A stretch of 17,379 nt of DNA from SVEL01 sp045126215 (GTDB lineage Bacteria; Bacillota; Clostridia; Lachnospirales; Lachnospiraceae), in the NCBI GenBank assembly GCA_045126215.1, contig JBGVOD010000001.1:1-17379 (forward strand), given 5' to 3'. Made by a program: the position numbers and the translations under genes. The notes beneath the pieces are model-generated. The model saw only the letters and a list, made by a program, of their open reading frames with translations. It ran no database searches and was not told the origin of the DNA. Positions 1-6,761 of the stretch are shown here, one piece after another; position 1 is the stretch's first letter, and each line of letters starts with the position of its first letter.

Positions 1-30
1 GTTGTCAGAATTATCGAAAAAGAAGACTAG
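1..30 (+). CDS. C-terminal tail of an upstream gene (possibly NusG domain II protein), partial
   Basis: The first ten codons read VVRIIEKED and then TAG at 28-30, followed by a 42-base gap and a clear ribosome binding site for the next gene. This fits the end of a gene entering from the left. In Clostridia, small NusG-domain-II proteins often lie just before the Gx-transporter gene and end in a similar hydrophobic-basic strand, so that identity is a guess from context. Nine residues cannot prove it. Confidence 0.4.
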   Translation, partial: VVRIIEKED

Positions 31-72
31 CATATCCTTTATATTTTATAACCTGATACAGAGGAGTTAGAT

Positions 73-603
73 ATGGTAAATCAAAATATAAAGAAGTTTA
101 CTGTAGTATCACTTTTTACAGCATTTGCAATCATTCTTTCATATATTGAATTTTTGATTCCTTTTAATATTGGAATACAAGGCTTCAAGCTTGGTTTGTC
201 AAATATTGCCACTGTGTATTGCCTTTATATGCTCGGTGAAAAAGAATGCGTTATTATAACATTAATAAGAATACTTGTAATAAATCTGCTTTTTGGAACA
301 ATATTTTCTTTAATGTTTAGTATTTCAGGTGGTATTATAAGTTGTATTACTATGATATTATTAAAAAGACTTATGAAATCCGGCATAATTTTTACAAGTG
401 CCATCGGTGGAGTTGTACATAATATTGCACAAATTATAATAGCTTTTTTTATAATAGAATCATCTGTTATTTTTGGACTTATGCCAGTTCTTACAATAGT
501 GGGAATGATAACAGGATTAGTTGTTGGAATAGTTTCAGAACAGATATATAAAAGAACATATCAATATATAAAAACTATGTTTAGGAAGGAAAATATACAA
601 TGA
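73..603 (+). CDS. Gx transporter / heptaprenyl diphosphate synthase component I-like membrane protein
   Basis: This 176-residue, very hydrophobic protein has about six predicted membrane segments (roughly residues 9-31, 37-55, 59-75, 84-97, 104-128 and 134-158). The small glycine-rich helices and overall pattern match the Hpre_diP_synt_I / Gx transporter family. Despite the old name, the family resembles small-molecule transport components (ECF S-component-like) more than a soluble prenyl synthase; its substrate is unknown. The start is supported by AGAGGAG at 60-66, seven bases before the ATG. Its TGA overlaps the ruvA ATG in an ATGA junction at 600-603, so translation is probably coupled. 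The tail before it may belong to a NusG-domain-II gene, a usual neighbour. Family assignment is fairly secure, function is not. Confidence 0.8.
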   Translation: MVNQNIKKFTVVSLFTAFAIILSYIEFLIPFNIGIQGFKLGLSNIATVYCLYMLGEKECVIITLIRILVINLLFGTIFSLMFSISGGIISCITMILLKRLMKSGIIFTSAIGGVVHNIAQIIIAFFIIESSVIFGLMPVLTIVGMITGLVVGIVSEQIYKRTYQYIKTMFRKENIQ

Positions 604-1184
604 TAGGTTTTATACGTGGTGATATAGAAGCAATCTATGAAGATAAAGTAGTTATTGATACTGGGAGTATAGGATATAATGTCTATGTCCCTGCTTCTGT
701 GATTGACAAGATAAAAATTGGTGATGAAGTAACGATGTATACATATCTAAATGTTAGAGAGGATGCAATGAATCTGTTTGGTTTCCTTTCAAGAGATGAT
801 CTGGATATGTATAAGATGCTTATTTCGGTTAACGGAATAGGACCTAAGGCAGCATTGTCAATATTGTCATATCTTAGTATTAATGATTTAAAATATGCAA
901 TAGTTTCTGGTGATGCCTCAACCATTTCAAAGGCTAATGGTATCGGAAAGAAAACTGCTGAGAAGATAATACTTGAATTGAAAGATAAGATAGATTCTAT
1001 TTCAGGCAATAGAGATGATGTTGTATCAATTGATACTTCTGAGTCATCAAATATTAATGAAGCTGTGCTTGCGCTTGAGTCTCTTGGATATAGTAAGGTT
1101 GAATCATTAAAGGCAGTAAAGACAGCAAATGCCAAAGACTCTGTTGAGGATATAATAAAAGAAGCATTAAAACATTTAATTTAA
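600..1184 (+). CDS. ruvA: Holliday junction branch migration protein RuvA
   Basis: RuvA binds four-way DNA junctions as a tetramer and loads the RuvB motors in recombinational repair. The 194-residue length is typical. The N-terminal OB-fold (about 1-62) begins MIGFIRGDIEA and has the family's GxxGYxVYVP pattern. Two helix-hairpin-helix motifs follow, around VNGIGPKAA (about 79-87) and ANGIGKKTAEKI (about 108-119), which contact the junction arms. After a serine/aspartate-rich linker (about 133-150) comes the small C-terminal domain III that touches RuvB. The ATG overlaps the preceding TGA, with AAGGA at 586-590 as ribosome binding site. ruvB follows after 12 bases. No ruvC lies in the window. 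The long minus-strand reading frame inside this gene is a shadow. Confidence 0.97.
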   Translation: MIGFIRGDIEAIYEDKVVIDTGSIGYNVYVPASVIDKIKIGDEVTMYTYLNVREDAMNLFGFLSRDDLDMYKMLISVNGIGPKAALSILSYLSINDLKYAIVSGDASTISKANGIGKKTAEKIILELKDKIDSISGNRDDVVSIDTSESSNINEAVLALESLGYSKVESLKAVKTANAKDSVEDIIKEALKHLI

Positions 1185-1196
1185 CGAGGAAATGTT

Positions 1197-2201
1197 ATGA
1201 ATAACAGAATTATTAATACTGAACTTGTAAAAGAGGAAGTAAACTACGAAGGTAGTTTGAGACCCGAAAACCTGGCACAGTATATTGGACAGACAAAAGT
1301 AAAAGAAAATCTAAAAATATATATTGAAGCTGCAAAGCGTAGAGGAGAGTCCTTGGATCATGTTTTGTTCTATGGTCCTCCAGGACTTGGAAAAACCACA
1401 CTTGCATGTATTATTGCAAAAGAAATGGGTGTTAATATTAAAATAACAAGTGGTCCTGCAATTGAAAAGCCAGGAGACATTGCTGCAATTTTAAACGGTC
1501 TGCAGGAAGGTGATATTTTATTTATAGATGAAATTCATCGTTTAAACAGGCAGGTAGAGGAAGTATTATATCCGGCAATGGAAGATTATGCAATTGATAT
1601 ATTGATTGGAAAAGGCACGACGGCCAGATCCATACGTCTTAATCTTCCAAAATTTACATTAGTAGGTGCCACAACCAGAGCAGGTTTATTGACAGCACCA
1701 CTTAGAGACAGATTCGGCGTAATAAATAAGATGGAATTCTATGATATAGATGAATTAAAAGAAATTATTATAAGAACTGCCTCTTTGCTAAATGTTTATA
1801 TTGATGAAGAAGGCGCAATTGAACTTGCCAGAAGATCGAGAGGAACACCGAGACTTGCAAACCGTTTACTCAAGAGAGTAAGAGATTTTGCAGAAATAAA
1901 ATATAATGGGAATATTACAAAAGATGTTGCAAATTATGCCCTTGATTTACTTGATGTAGATAAATACGGTTTAGATGCAGGAGACAGAAATATTCTAGAG
2001 ACAATTATTGAAAAATTTCAGGGAGGCCCCGTAGGTCTTGACACACTTGCTGCAGCACTTGGAGAGGATGCTGGAACACTTGAAGACGTTTATGAACCTT
2101 ACTTAATAAAAAATGGGTTTATAAATAGGACTCCAAGGGGAAGAGTGGCAACAGATATAGCTTTTAAGCATCTTGGATATGTGAAAAATCTGCAAAATTA
2201 A
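1197..2201 (+). CDS. ruvB: Holliday junction branch migration ATPase RuvB
   Basis: RuvB is the AAA+ hexameric motor that drives branch migration with RuvA. The 334 residues show the family landmarks in order: the N-terminal LRPENLAQYIGQ stretch, Walker A GPPGLGKT at 60-67, Walker B with the acidic pair D111-E112 in FIDEIHRL, the GATTRAG sensor segment followed by APLRDRFG, the small helical lid with RGTPRLANRLL, and a C-terminal winged helix containing the highly conserved GGPVGLDTLAAALGED segment. The length is normal and no key residue is missing. GAGGA at 1186-1190 sits six bases before the ATG; an earlier out-of-frame ATG at 1192 is not used. It is co-transcribed with ruvA. A 19-bp palindrome begins at its stop codon. 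Confidence 0.98.
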   Translation: MNNRIINTELVKEEVNYEGSLRPENLAQYIGQTKVKENLKIYIEAAKRRGESLDHVLFYGPPGLGKTTLACIIAKEMGVNIKITSGPAIEKPGDIAAILNGLQEGDILFIDEIHRLNRQVEEVLYPAMEDYAIDILIGKGTTARSIRLNLPKFTLVGATTRAGLLTAPLRDRFGVINKMEFYDIDELKEIIIRTASLLNVYIDEEGAIELARRSRGTPRLANRLLKRVRDFAEIKYNGNITKDVANYALDLLDVDKYGLDAGDRNILETIIEKFQGGPVGLDTLAAALGEDAGTLEDVYEPYLIKNGFINRTPRGRVATDIAFKHLGYVKNLQN

Positions 2202-2217
2202 TATTAGGCTAATATTA
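2199..2217. repeat. 19-bp perfect palindrome after ruvB
   Basis: The sequence TAATATTAG-G-CTAATATTA is a perfect inverted repeat (9 bp arms, one central base). Its first three bases are the ruvB stop codon. It lies 13 bases upstream of the -35 box of the zapA promoter. No T-run follows, so it is a poor intrinsic terminator. It could be a protein-binding site or simply AT-rich chance. Confidence 0.5.
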
Positions 2218-2230
2218 TATGAAAAAATCA

Positions 2231-2259
2231 TTGTTAAAATAATATATTTCGTGTATAAT
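2231..2259 (+). promoter_or_regulatory. sigma-A-type promoter for zapA
   Basis: A -35 box TTGTTA (2231-2236, four of six consensus bases) is followed by an exact 17-base spacer and a perfect -10 box TATAAT (2254-2259). Transcription should start near 2266, giving a leader of about 55 bases before the zapA ATG. It separates zapA from ruvAB, although read-through is possible because no strong terminator follows ruvB. Confidence 0.7.
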
Positions 2260-2320
2260 TTTATTGTTAGCGTGGTGTACTTATTTTTATACCTCGACTA
2301 AAGAAAACAGGAGAGTCCAT

Positions 2321-2779
2321 ATGTCATCAAAGAACGATACAGAAGTAATTATAAATGGTAGAATATATACAATTAGTGGATATGAAAGTCCAGAATACCT
2401 TCAAAAGGTAGCTACATATATAAACGGAAAAATAAATGAGTTTAAGAATGCTGAAAGCTACAAAAATCTCAGCGTAGATATGCAAAGAACTCTTTTAGAA
2501 CTTAATGTTGCAGACGATTATTTCAAGGCTAAAAAACAGGCTGATGCATTAGAGATAGACTTGTCAAGTAAAGACAAACAGCTTTATGATATAAAGCATG
2601 AATTAATTTCAGCACAGATAAAACTCGAAGCATTAGAAAAAGAAAATGCTGCACTTCAAAGAACAATCAATGCAAATCAGCTTGATATGGTAAAGTTAGA
2701 GACTGAATTGAATGATGCAAAAAAGGGACGTAAAAAGGCCACAACCTCAGTTCCTAGTGCAACTACAACTACTGATTAG
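2321..2779 (+). CDS. zapA: cell division protein ZapA, long coiled-coil form
   Basis: ZapA binds and bundles FtsZ filaments at the division ring. The N-terminal domain (about 1-70) carries the family pattern: EVIINGRIYTISG, then ESPEYLQKVATYINGKINEF and a helix with MQRTLLELNVADDYFKAK. A predicted coiled coil of about 70 residues follows (about 65-135), then a basic KKGRKKAT patch and a Thr/Ser-rich tail. At 152 residues it is longer than the classic 85-110 residue ZapA, with the extra length in the coiled coil. I chose ATG 2321 because CAGGAGAG lies eight bases upstream and the ZapA fold begins right after it. An in-frame TTG at 2264 would sit at the predicted transcription start and add unrelated residues. 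A strong terminator follows, so the gene seems monocistronic. Confidence 0.88.
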   Translation: MSSKNDTEVIINGRIYTISGYESPEYLQKVATYINGKINEFKNAESYKNLSVDMQRTLLELNVADDYFKAKKQADALEIDLSSKDKQLYDIKHELISAQIKLEALEKENAALQRTINANQLDMVKLETELNDAKKGRKKATTSVPSATTTTD

Positions 2780-2782
2780 GAT

Positions 2783-2820
2783 AAAGCCGTTGTTATTCAA
2801 CGGCTTTTGATATTTTTCTT
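2783..2820 (+). terminator. intrinsic terminator of zapA
   Basis: A perfect 10-bp stem, AAAGCCGTTG (2783-2792) and CAACGGCTTT (2798-2807), closes a 5-base loop. A T-rich tail (TTTTGATATTTTTCTT) follows. It begins four bases after the zapA stop, so the U32 gene downstream probably needs its own promoter. Confidence 0.9.
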
Positions 2821-2843
2821 TTATGACTACTTTTTATTATATG

Positions 2844-2881
2844 AGTTAGAGTGTCAATAGTTACCTTATAACACTCTAACT
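2844..2881 (+). other. alternative hairpin inside the left arm of the foldback
   Basis: An 11-bp perfect inverted repeat, AGTTAGAGTGT (2844-2854) and ACACTCTAACT (2871-2881), encloses a 16-base loop, 2855-2870. That loop is the segment that pairs with the right arm (2982-2994) in the long foldback. The two folds share bases 2844-2854 and cannot both form completely; a loop-to-arm contact is a further option. Confidence 0.6.
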
Positions 2882-2953
2882 AACATATTGTACAAAGCAT
2901 ATAGTTATTTGTTCCGGTTTTTCGGATATAAGAGTCACAAATCACTATATAAT

Positions 2954-2983
2954 TTGTACAATATGTTTAGATAATTATATAAA
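2954..2983 (+). promoter_or_regulatory. weak candidate promoter for the U32 gene
   Basis: TTGTAC (2954-2959), an 18-base spacer and TATAAA (2978-2983) could form a promoter inside the right arm of the foldback. A competing reading is GTCACA (2934-2939), 17 bases, TACAAT (2957-2962). Both are mediocre and the region is AT-rich. If either is used, most of the foldback would not be in the U32 mRNA. Confidence 0.25.
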
Positions 2984-3027
2984 GGTAACTATTGACATTT
3001 TGACTTTATTAAATAAACGGAGATATT

Positions 3028-5457
3028 ATGACAGATACAAACCACTATAAAAAGAAAAATATATATGACTGTGAAATTTTAGCGCCAGCAGGCTCATATG
3101 ATGCAATGCTTGCAGCATTTAATGCTGGCGCAGATGCTTGTTATCTTGGTGGAACTATGTTTGGAGCAAGAGCAAATGCAAATAACTTTGATCAAAACGA
3201 ACTAATTAGAGCTATTGAATATGCTCACATTCATGGAAAGAAAATATATTTAACTGTTAATACATTATTAAAAGATAATGAAATTAATAAAAACTTATAT
3301 GAATATCTCTTGCCTTATTACCAGGTTGGTCTGGATGCTGTGATAGTACAGGATTTAGGTGTACTGAAATATATAAGGGAAAGATTTAAAGATTTGCCTA
3401 TACACTGTAGTACACAGATGACTATCACAGGGCCTAATTATGCAAGGGAGCTTATGAAGCTTGGGGTTAGCAGAATAGTTACGCCAAGAGAGCTTTCGTT
3501 TAAAGAAATAAATGAAATATATAAGGCGACAAATCTTGAAATAGAGAGTTTTGTACATGGAGCATTATGCTATTGTTATTCAGGACAATGTTTGCTTAGT
3601 TCTATGATTGGAGGAAGAAGTGGCAATAGAGGAAAGTGTGCCCAGCCATGCAGATTGCCATATTCGCTTAAGGAGTCTGATATACGAAATAAATATCTGT
3701 TAAGTCCAAAGGATATGTGTACATTAAATATACTACCTGACATATTAGCATCAGGAGTATATTCATTGAAAATTGAAGGAAGGATGAAAAAGCCTGAATA
3801 TGTTGCAAGTGTTGTAGCTGTTTATAGAAAATACGTTGATTTGCTTAAATTGAATGGACCAGATAAATATGAAGTTCAACAAAGTGATATAGAATTTCTT
3901 AAAGAGTTCTATAACAGAGGTGGGTTTACAGATGGATTTTACAATAAACAAAATAGTCCGGAAATGATGACTATAGACAGACCAAATCATATGGGTGTAT
4001 CTGTGGGTAAAACTGGCAAAGTTTCAAAAAATTCCATTGAACTGATTTTTGACAAAAACATTACAAAAGGCGATGTATTAGAGATTGGAAATAATATGTT
4101 CAATTTCTTTGCGCCTGACGATATAAATAAAGGAACTGTCTATATTTATAAATCAAAAGATATAAGTCAAAATATGTCGAACAGGATAATTAATAGGACA
4201 TCTAATATGAAATTGTCCCAGTATGTATCAGATAGATATATAAAAACAAATAAAAATGAAATGAAAACACTAATAAAAAACATTTCTTGCGATTTAAATA
4301 TATCACTAAATTCGCCTATAAAAGCAAAAGTTTATGATGATGTAATTTCTATTGATATTGAAGGACCTGTTCCAATGAGTGCTTTAAATAAGCCTATTAC
4401 AAAAGATACATTCTTAGAAAAATTTATGAAAACCGGAGGAACCGGATTTAACTTTGAAAACATAAATATAGACATTGAAGATGGATTGTTTATGCCCGTT
4501 GGCATGATAAATGAATTCAGAAGATATATTATTGATGAGTTTAGAAGTGCTCTTATTAACAAATATAAGAAACAAATCGAAAAAGAAGATGAAGAAAATA
4601 AACAAAAGGTAGAAAATAAATATTTCAAGCTATCTGAAGAAACAAATAATTTATATATTCTTGTATCAACAAGTGAACAGCTTGATGAAGTGTTAAAATA
4701 TGAATACGTCAATAATGTTATCATAGAATACGCTGATATAGATAAACAGTCGTTAAATGAAATAATAGAAAGACTAAGAAATAAGGATATATTTGTATAT
4801 ATTGCGTTACCTTATATTTCAAGAAATAAAATGGCAGATGAAATGGAAAATGATGGATATTTTGTTTCGAAGCTTAATGTTGATGGCTTTGTATACAGAA
4901 ATCTTGAATCATTTTTTATGCTAAAAAAATACATTTCTTCTGATAAAAGAGTTATCTTTGATAATAGTATATATGCATATAATAATTATGATATTACATT
5001 GCTACATAAAATTGGCGCAGATTACCTAACAGTATCATACGAAAATAATATAAACGAAATATCAAAGTTTGAAGATAAATCAATGCTAATAAATATATAT
5101 GGATATATTCCGGTTATGATATCGGCTGGATGTATTATGAAAACAACAGGTCAATGTAAATATAATGAAATACCGCATATACATACAATAAGTGACAGAA
5201 TGTCAAATGAAATGAAAATAAAATGTGTATGCAGATACTGCTATAACATTATATACAATATCATTCCACAATCACTTATTCAAAATATTAATGAAATAAA
5301 TGATATGGGAATGAGAAACTATAAGATAAATTTTACAACGGAATCAGCTAATGAAGTTGCGTTAGTTTTGGATGCATATAAAGAATATATTTCAGGTAAT
5401 CCAGCTGACATTAAGTATGCATCTACAAAAGGACATTTTAAAAGAGGTGTAGAGTAG
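3028..5457 (+). CDS. U32 family peptidase / RlhA-TrhP-like RNA hydroxylation protein with extended C-terminus
   Basis: This 809-residue protein belongs to the U32 family, whose best-studied members (E. coli RlhA, TrhP) take part in hydroxylating a 23S rRNA cytidine or the tRNA wobble uridine rather than in clear peptidase activity. The N-terminal TIM-barrel-like domain starts EILAPAGSYDAMLAAFNAGADA. The family core follows: HCSTQMT, then FVHGALCYCYSGQCLLSS and RGKCAQPCR, with Cys181, 183, 188, 204 and 208 as likely Fe-S ligands, then LSPKDMC and SLKIEGRMKKPEYVA. The middle resembles the DUF3656 region of RlhA. The C-terminal domain has a second cysteine set (702, 710, 733, 735, 738) around CRYCYNIIYN. 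GGAGA at 3019-3023 precedes the ATG. It opens a run of genes with the SEDS/PBP pair; its TAG shares one base with the next GTG. RNA hydroxylation here is inference. Confidence 0.85.
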   Translation: MTDTNHYKKKNIYDCEILAPAGSYDAMLAAFNAGADACYLGGTMFGARANANNFDQNELIRAIEYAHIHGKKIYLTVNTLLKDNEINKNLYEYLLPYYQVGLDAVIVQDLGVLKYIRERFKDLPIHCSTQMTITGPNYARELMKLGVSRIVTPRELSFKEINEIYKATNLEIESFVHGALCYCYSGQCLLSSMIGGRSGNRGKCAQPCRLPYSLKESDIRNKYLLSPKDMCTLNILPDILASGVYSLKIEGRMKKPEYVASVVAVYRKYVDLLKLNGPDKYEVQQSDIEFLKEFYNRGGFTDGFYNKQNSPEMMTIDRPNHMGVSVGKTGKVSKNSIELIFDKNITKGDVLEIGNNMFNFFAPDDINKGTVYIYKSKDISQNMSNRIINRTSNMKLSQYVSDRYIKTNKNEMKTLIKNISCDLNISLNSPIKAKVYDDVISIDIEGPVPMSALNKPITKDTFLEKFMKTGGTGFNFENINIDIEDGLFMPVGMINEFRRYIIDEFRSALINKYKKQIEKEDEENKQKVENKYFKLSEETNNLYILVSTSEQLDEVLKYEYVNNVIIEYADIDKQSLNEIIERLRNKDIFVYIALPYISRNKMADEMENDGYFVSKLNVDGFVYRNLESFFMLKKYISSDKRVIFDNSIYAYNNYDITLLHKIGADYLTVSYENNINEISKFEDKSMLINIYGYIPVMISAGCIMKTTGQCKYNEIPHIHTISDRMSNEMKIKCVCRYCYNIIYNIIPQSLIQNINEINDMGMRNYKINFTTESANEVALVLDAYKEYISGNPADIKYASTKGHFKRGVE

Positions 5458-6761
5458 TGGTAAGAGTTATTACAATGTTATCAAGATATATATTGACAAT
5501 ATTGTGTGCACTTTTTGCATATACAAGCTTTGTTTCAATAAATGATAAAGAAAAAAGACAAAAAGCTTTGTTTGTGTTGCAAAAGATAATAATGTATATG
5601 ATACATTTTGTGCTTTTGGGCGTAATATATGTCAATACAAATGATATAAAAATAATAATCTTTTATATTTTTCAGGTAGCATATTTTATTCTTTACGATA
5701 TTATACTAAAGGCTATATATAAGAAAATAAATGTACCACTTTTAAATTTGATGTTTTTTATGCTTATGATTGGATTTTCGATGTTGCTTCGAATATCATA
5801 TAATAAAGCGGTAAAACAGTTTGTAATATGTGTCGTTGCATCAATTATAACAGGTGTAATACCATATATTATCAGTAAAAGCAAAAAGATTCGTAGTATG
5901 TCGTATATTTTTGGCGTATTTGGAATTGGTGCATTAAGTCTCGTATTGGTTATTGGAAAAGAGACTCTTGGTGCAAAGCTTTCACTGGACTTGCATTTTA
6001 TTGCTATACAGCCCTCTGAATTTGTTAAGATAACATTTGTTATATTTTTAAGTGGTATATTATTTAGATACAGGAATTTTAGAGGTGTTGTTATTTCAGG
6101 AATATTTGCAGCTATTCATGTAATAATTCTCGTGGTTTCAAAAGATCTCGGAACTGCATTGATTTTATGCATTACGTATCTGTTTCTGGTATATATGTCT
6201 ACAGGTAATAAATGGTACCTGTTTGGGGGACTTATACTTGGAAGTGGAGCCTCAGTTGTTGCATACAAGTTATTTTCCCATGTAAAGGTCAGAGTAGAAG
6301 CTTGGTATAATCCTTGGCCTATTATAGATGGTAAAGGATATCAGATAACACAGTCATTGTTCGCAATTGGAACAGGTGGATTGTTTGGTTCAGGTTTATA
6401 CCAGGGATTGCCATCAAATATACCTGTTGTTGAACAGGATTTTATTATATCGGCATTTGCAGAAGAGCTTGGTACCTTTTTTGCTATTTCGGTTATTTCA
6501 ATTTCGCTATGTATTTTTATGATTTGTATAAAGATTGCAATGAATTGTCAGGATAGTTTTTATAAATTAACAGTGGCAGCACTAGCTGTATCATATGGTT
6601 TTCAAGTGTTTTTAACTGTAGGAAGTGCCATAAAGCTTATCCCTTCCACTGGTGTAACATATCCTTTGCTTAGCTATGGAGGAAGTTCACTTTTGGCAAC
6701 TATCTGTGTCTTTGCAATTATTCAAGGAGTGTATATAAATGAAAATGCAGACAATAAATAA
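5457..6761 (+). CDS. FtsW/RodA/SpoVE family (SEDS) peptidoglycan glycosyltransferase
   Basis: SEDS proteins polymerise lipid II into glycan strands, working with a class B PBP. This 434-residue membrane protein has about 12-13 predicted membrane segments. SEDS signatures are present: IQPSEFVKI (about 182-190), KDLGTALIL (about 228-236), WYNPW...GKGYQITQSLFAIGTGGLFGSG, QDFIISAFAEELG with Asp328 at the position of the catalytic aspartate, and IPSTGVTYPLLSYGGSS near the end. About 140 residues at the N-terminus (four to five extra helices) precede the core, as in the long clostridial and actinobacterial versions next to PbpA-like genes. GTG 5457 is preferred because AGAGGTG (5443-5449) lies seven bases upstream; ATG 5475 is an alternative. 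The end overlaps the PBP gene by 23 bases. I cannot tell whether it serves division, elongation or sporulation. Confidence 0.9.
   Translation: MVRVITMLSRYILTILCALFAYTSFVSINDKEKRQKALFVLQKIIMYMIHFVLLGVIYVNTNDIKIIIFYIFQVAYFILYDIILKAIYKKINVPLLNLMFFMLMIGFSMLLRISYNKAVKQFVICVVASIITGVIPYIISKSKKIRSMSYIFGVFGIGALSLVLVIGKETLGAKLSLDLHFIAIQPSEFVKITFVIFLSGILFRYRNFRGVVISGIFAAIHVIILVVSKDLGTALILCITYLFLVYMSTGNKWYLFGGLILGSGASVVAYKLFSHVKVRVEAWYNPWPIIDGKGYQITQSLFAIGTGGLFGSGLYQGLPSNIPVVEQDFIISAFAEELGTFFAISVISISLCIFMICIKIAMNCQDSFYKLTVAALAVSYGFQVFLTVGSAIKLIPSTGVTYPLLSYGGSSLLATICVFAIIQGVYINENADNK

Larger units (their letters stand above)
2843..3006 (+). repeat. 164-nt long imperfect foldback (MITE-like or structured leader)
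   Basis: The gap between the zapA terminator and the U32 gene is one large nested inverted repeat. The outer arms contain a perfect 16-bp match, TGTCAATAGTTACCTT (2852-2867) with 2982-2997, extended outward to 25 positions by G-U pairs in + strand RNA. An inner perfect 15-bp arm, AACATATTGTACAAA, is at 2882-2896 with 2953-2967. Further in are ATATAGT (2899-2905 with 2944-2950) and ATTTGT (2907-2912 with 2937-2942), and a small apical hairpin TCCG...CGGA (2913-2926). It holds no reading frame of note. It ends 21 bases before the U32 ATG. It could be a miniature inverted-repeat element, the structured 5' leader of the U32 gene, or a small RNA. I do not recognise it as a known riboswitch class. 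Confidence 0.8.

Noticed and set aside
683..1135. 150-residue minus-strand open frame inside ruvA
   Set aside because: It lies wholly inside a certain gene, shows no domain pattern and has no ribosome binding site; it is a by-product of codon bias.
2264..2320. Upstream TTG start extending zapA by 19 residues
   Set aside because: It lies at the predicted transcription start of the zapA promoter, has no ribosome binding site, and the added residues do not resemble ZapA; ATG 2321 has a good site.
2833..3011. TTTATTA flanking copies as a transposon target duplication
   Set aside because: The copies are AT-rich, the right one overlaps the extended arm, and the element ends are not sharply defined; not called as a mobile element.
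4332..4724. 130-residue minus-strand open frame inside the U32 gene
   Set aside because: Low-complexity Ser/Phe-rich translation antisense to a certain gene.
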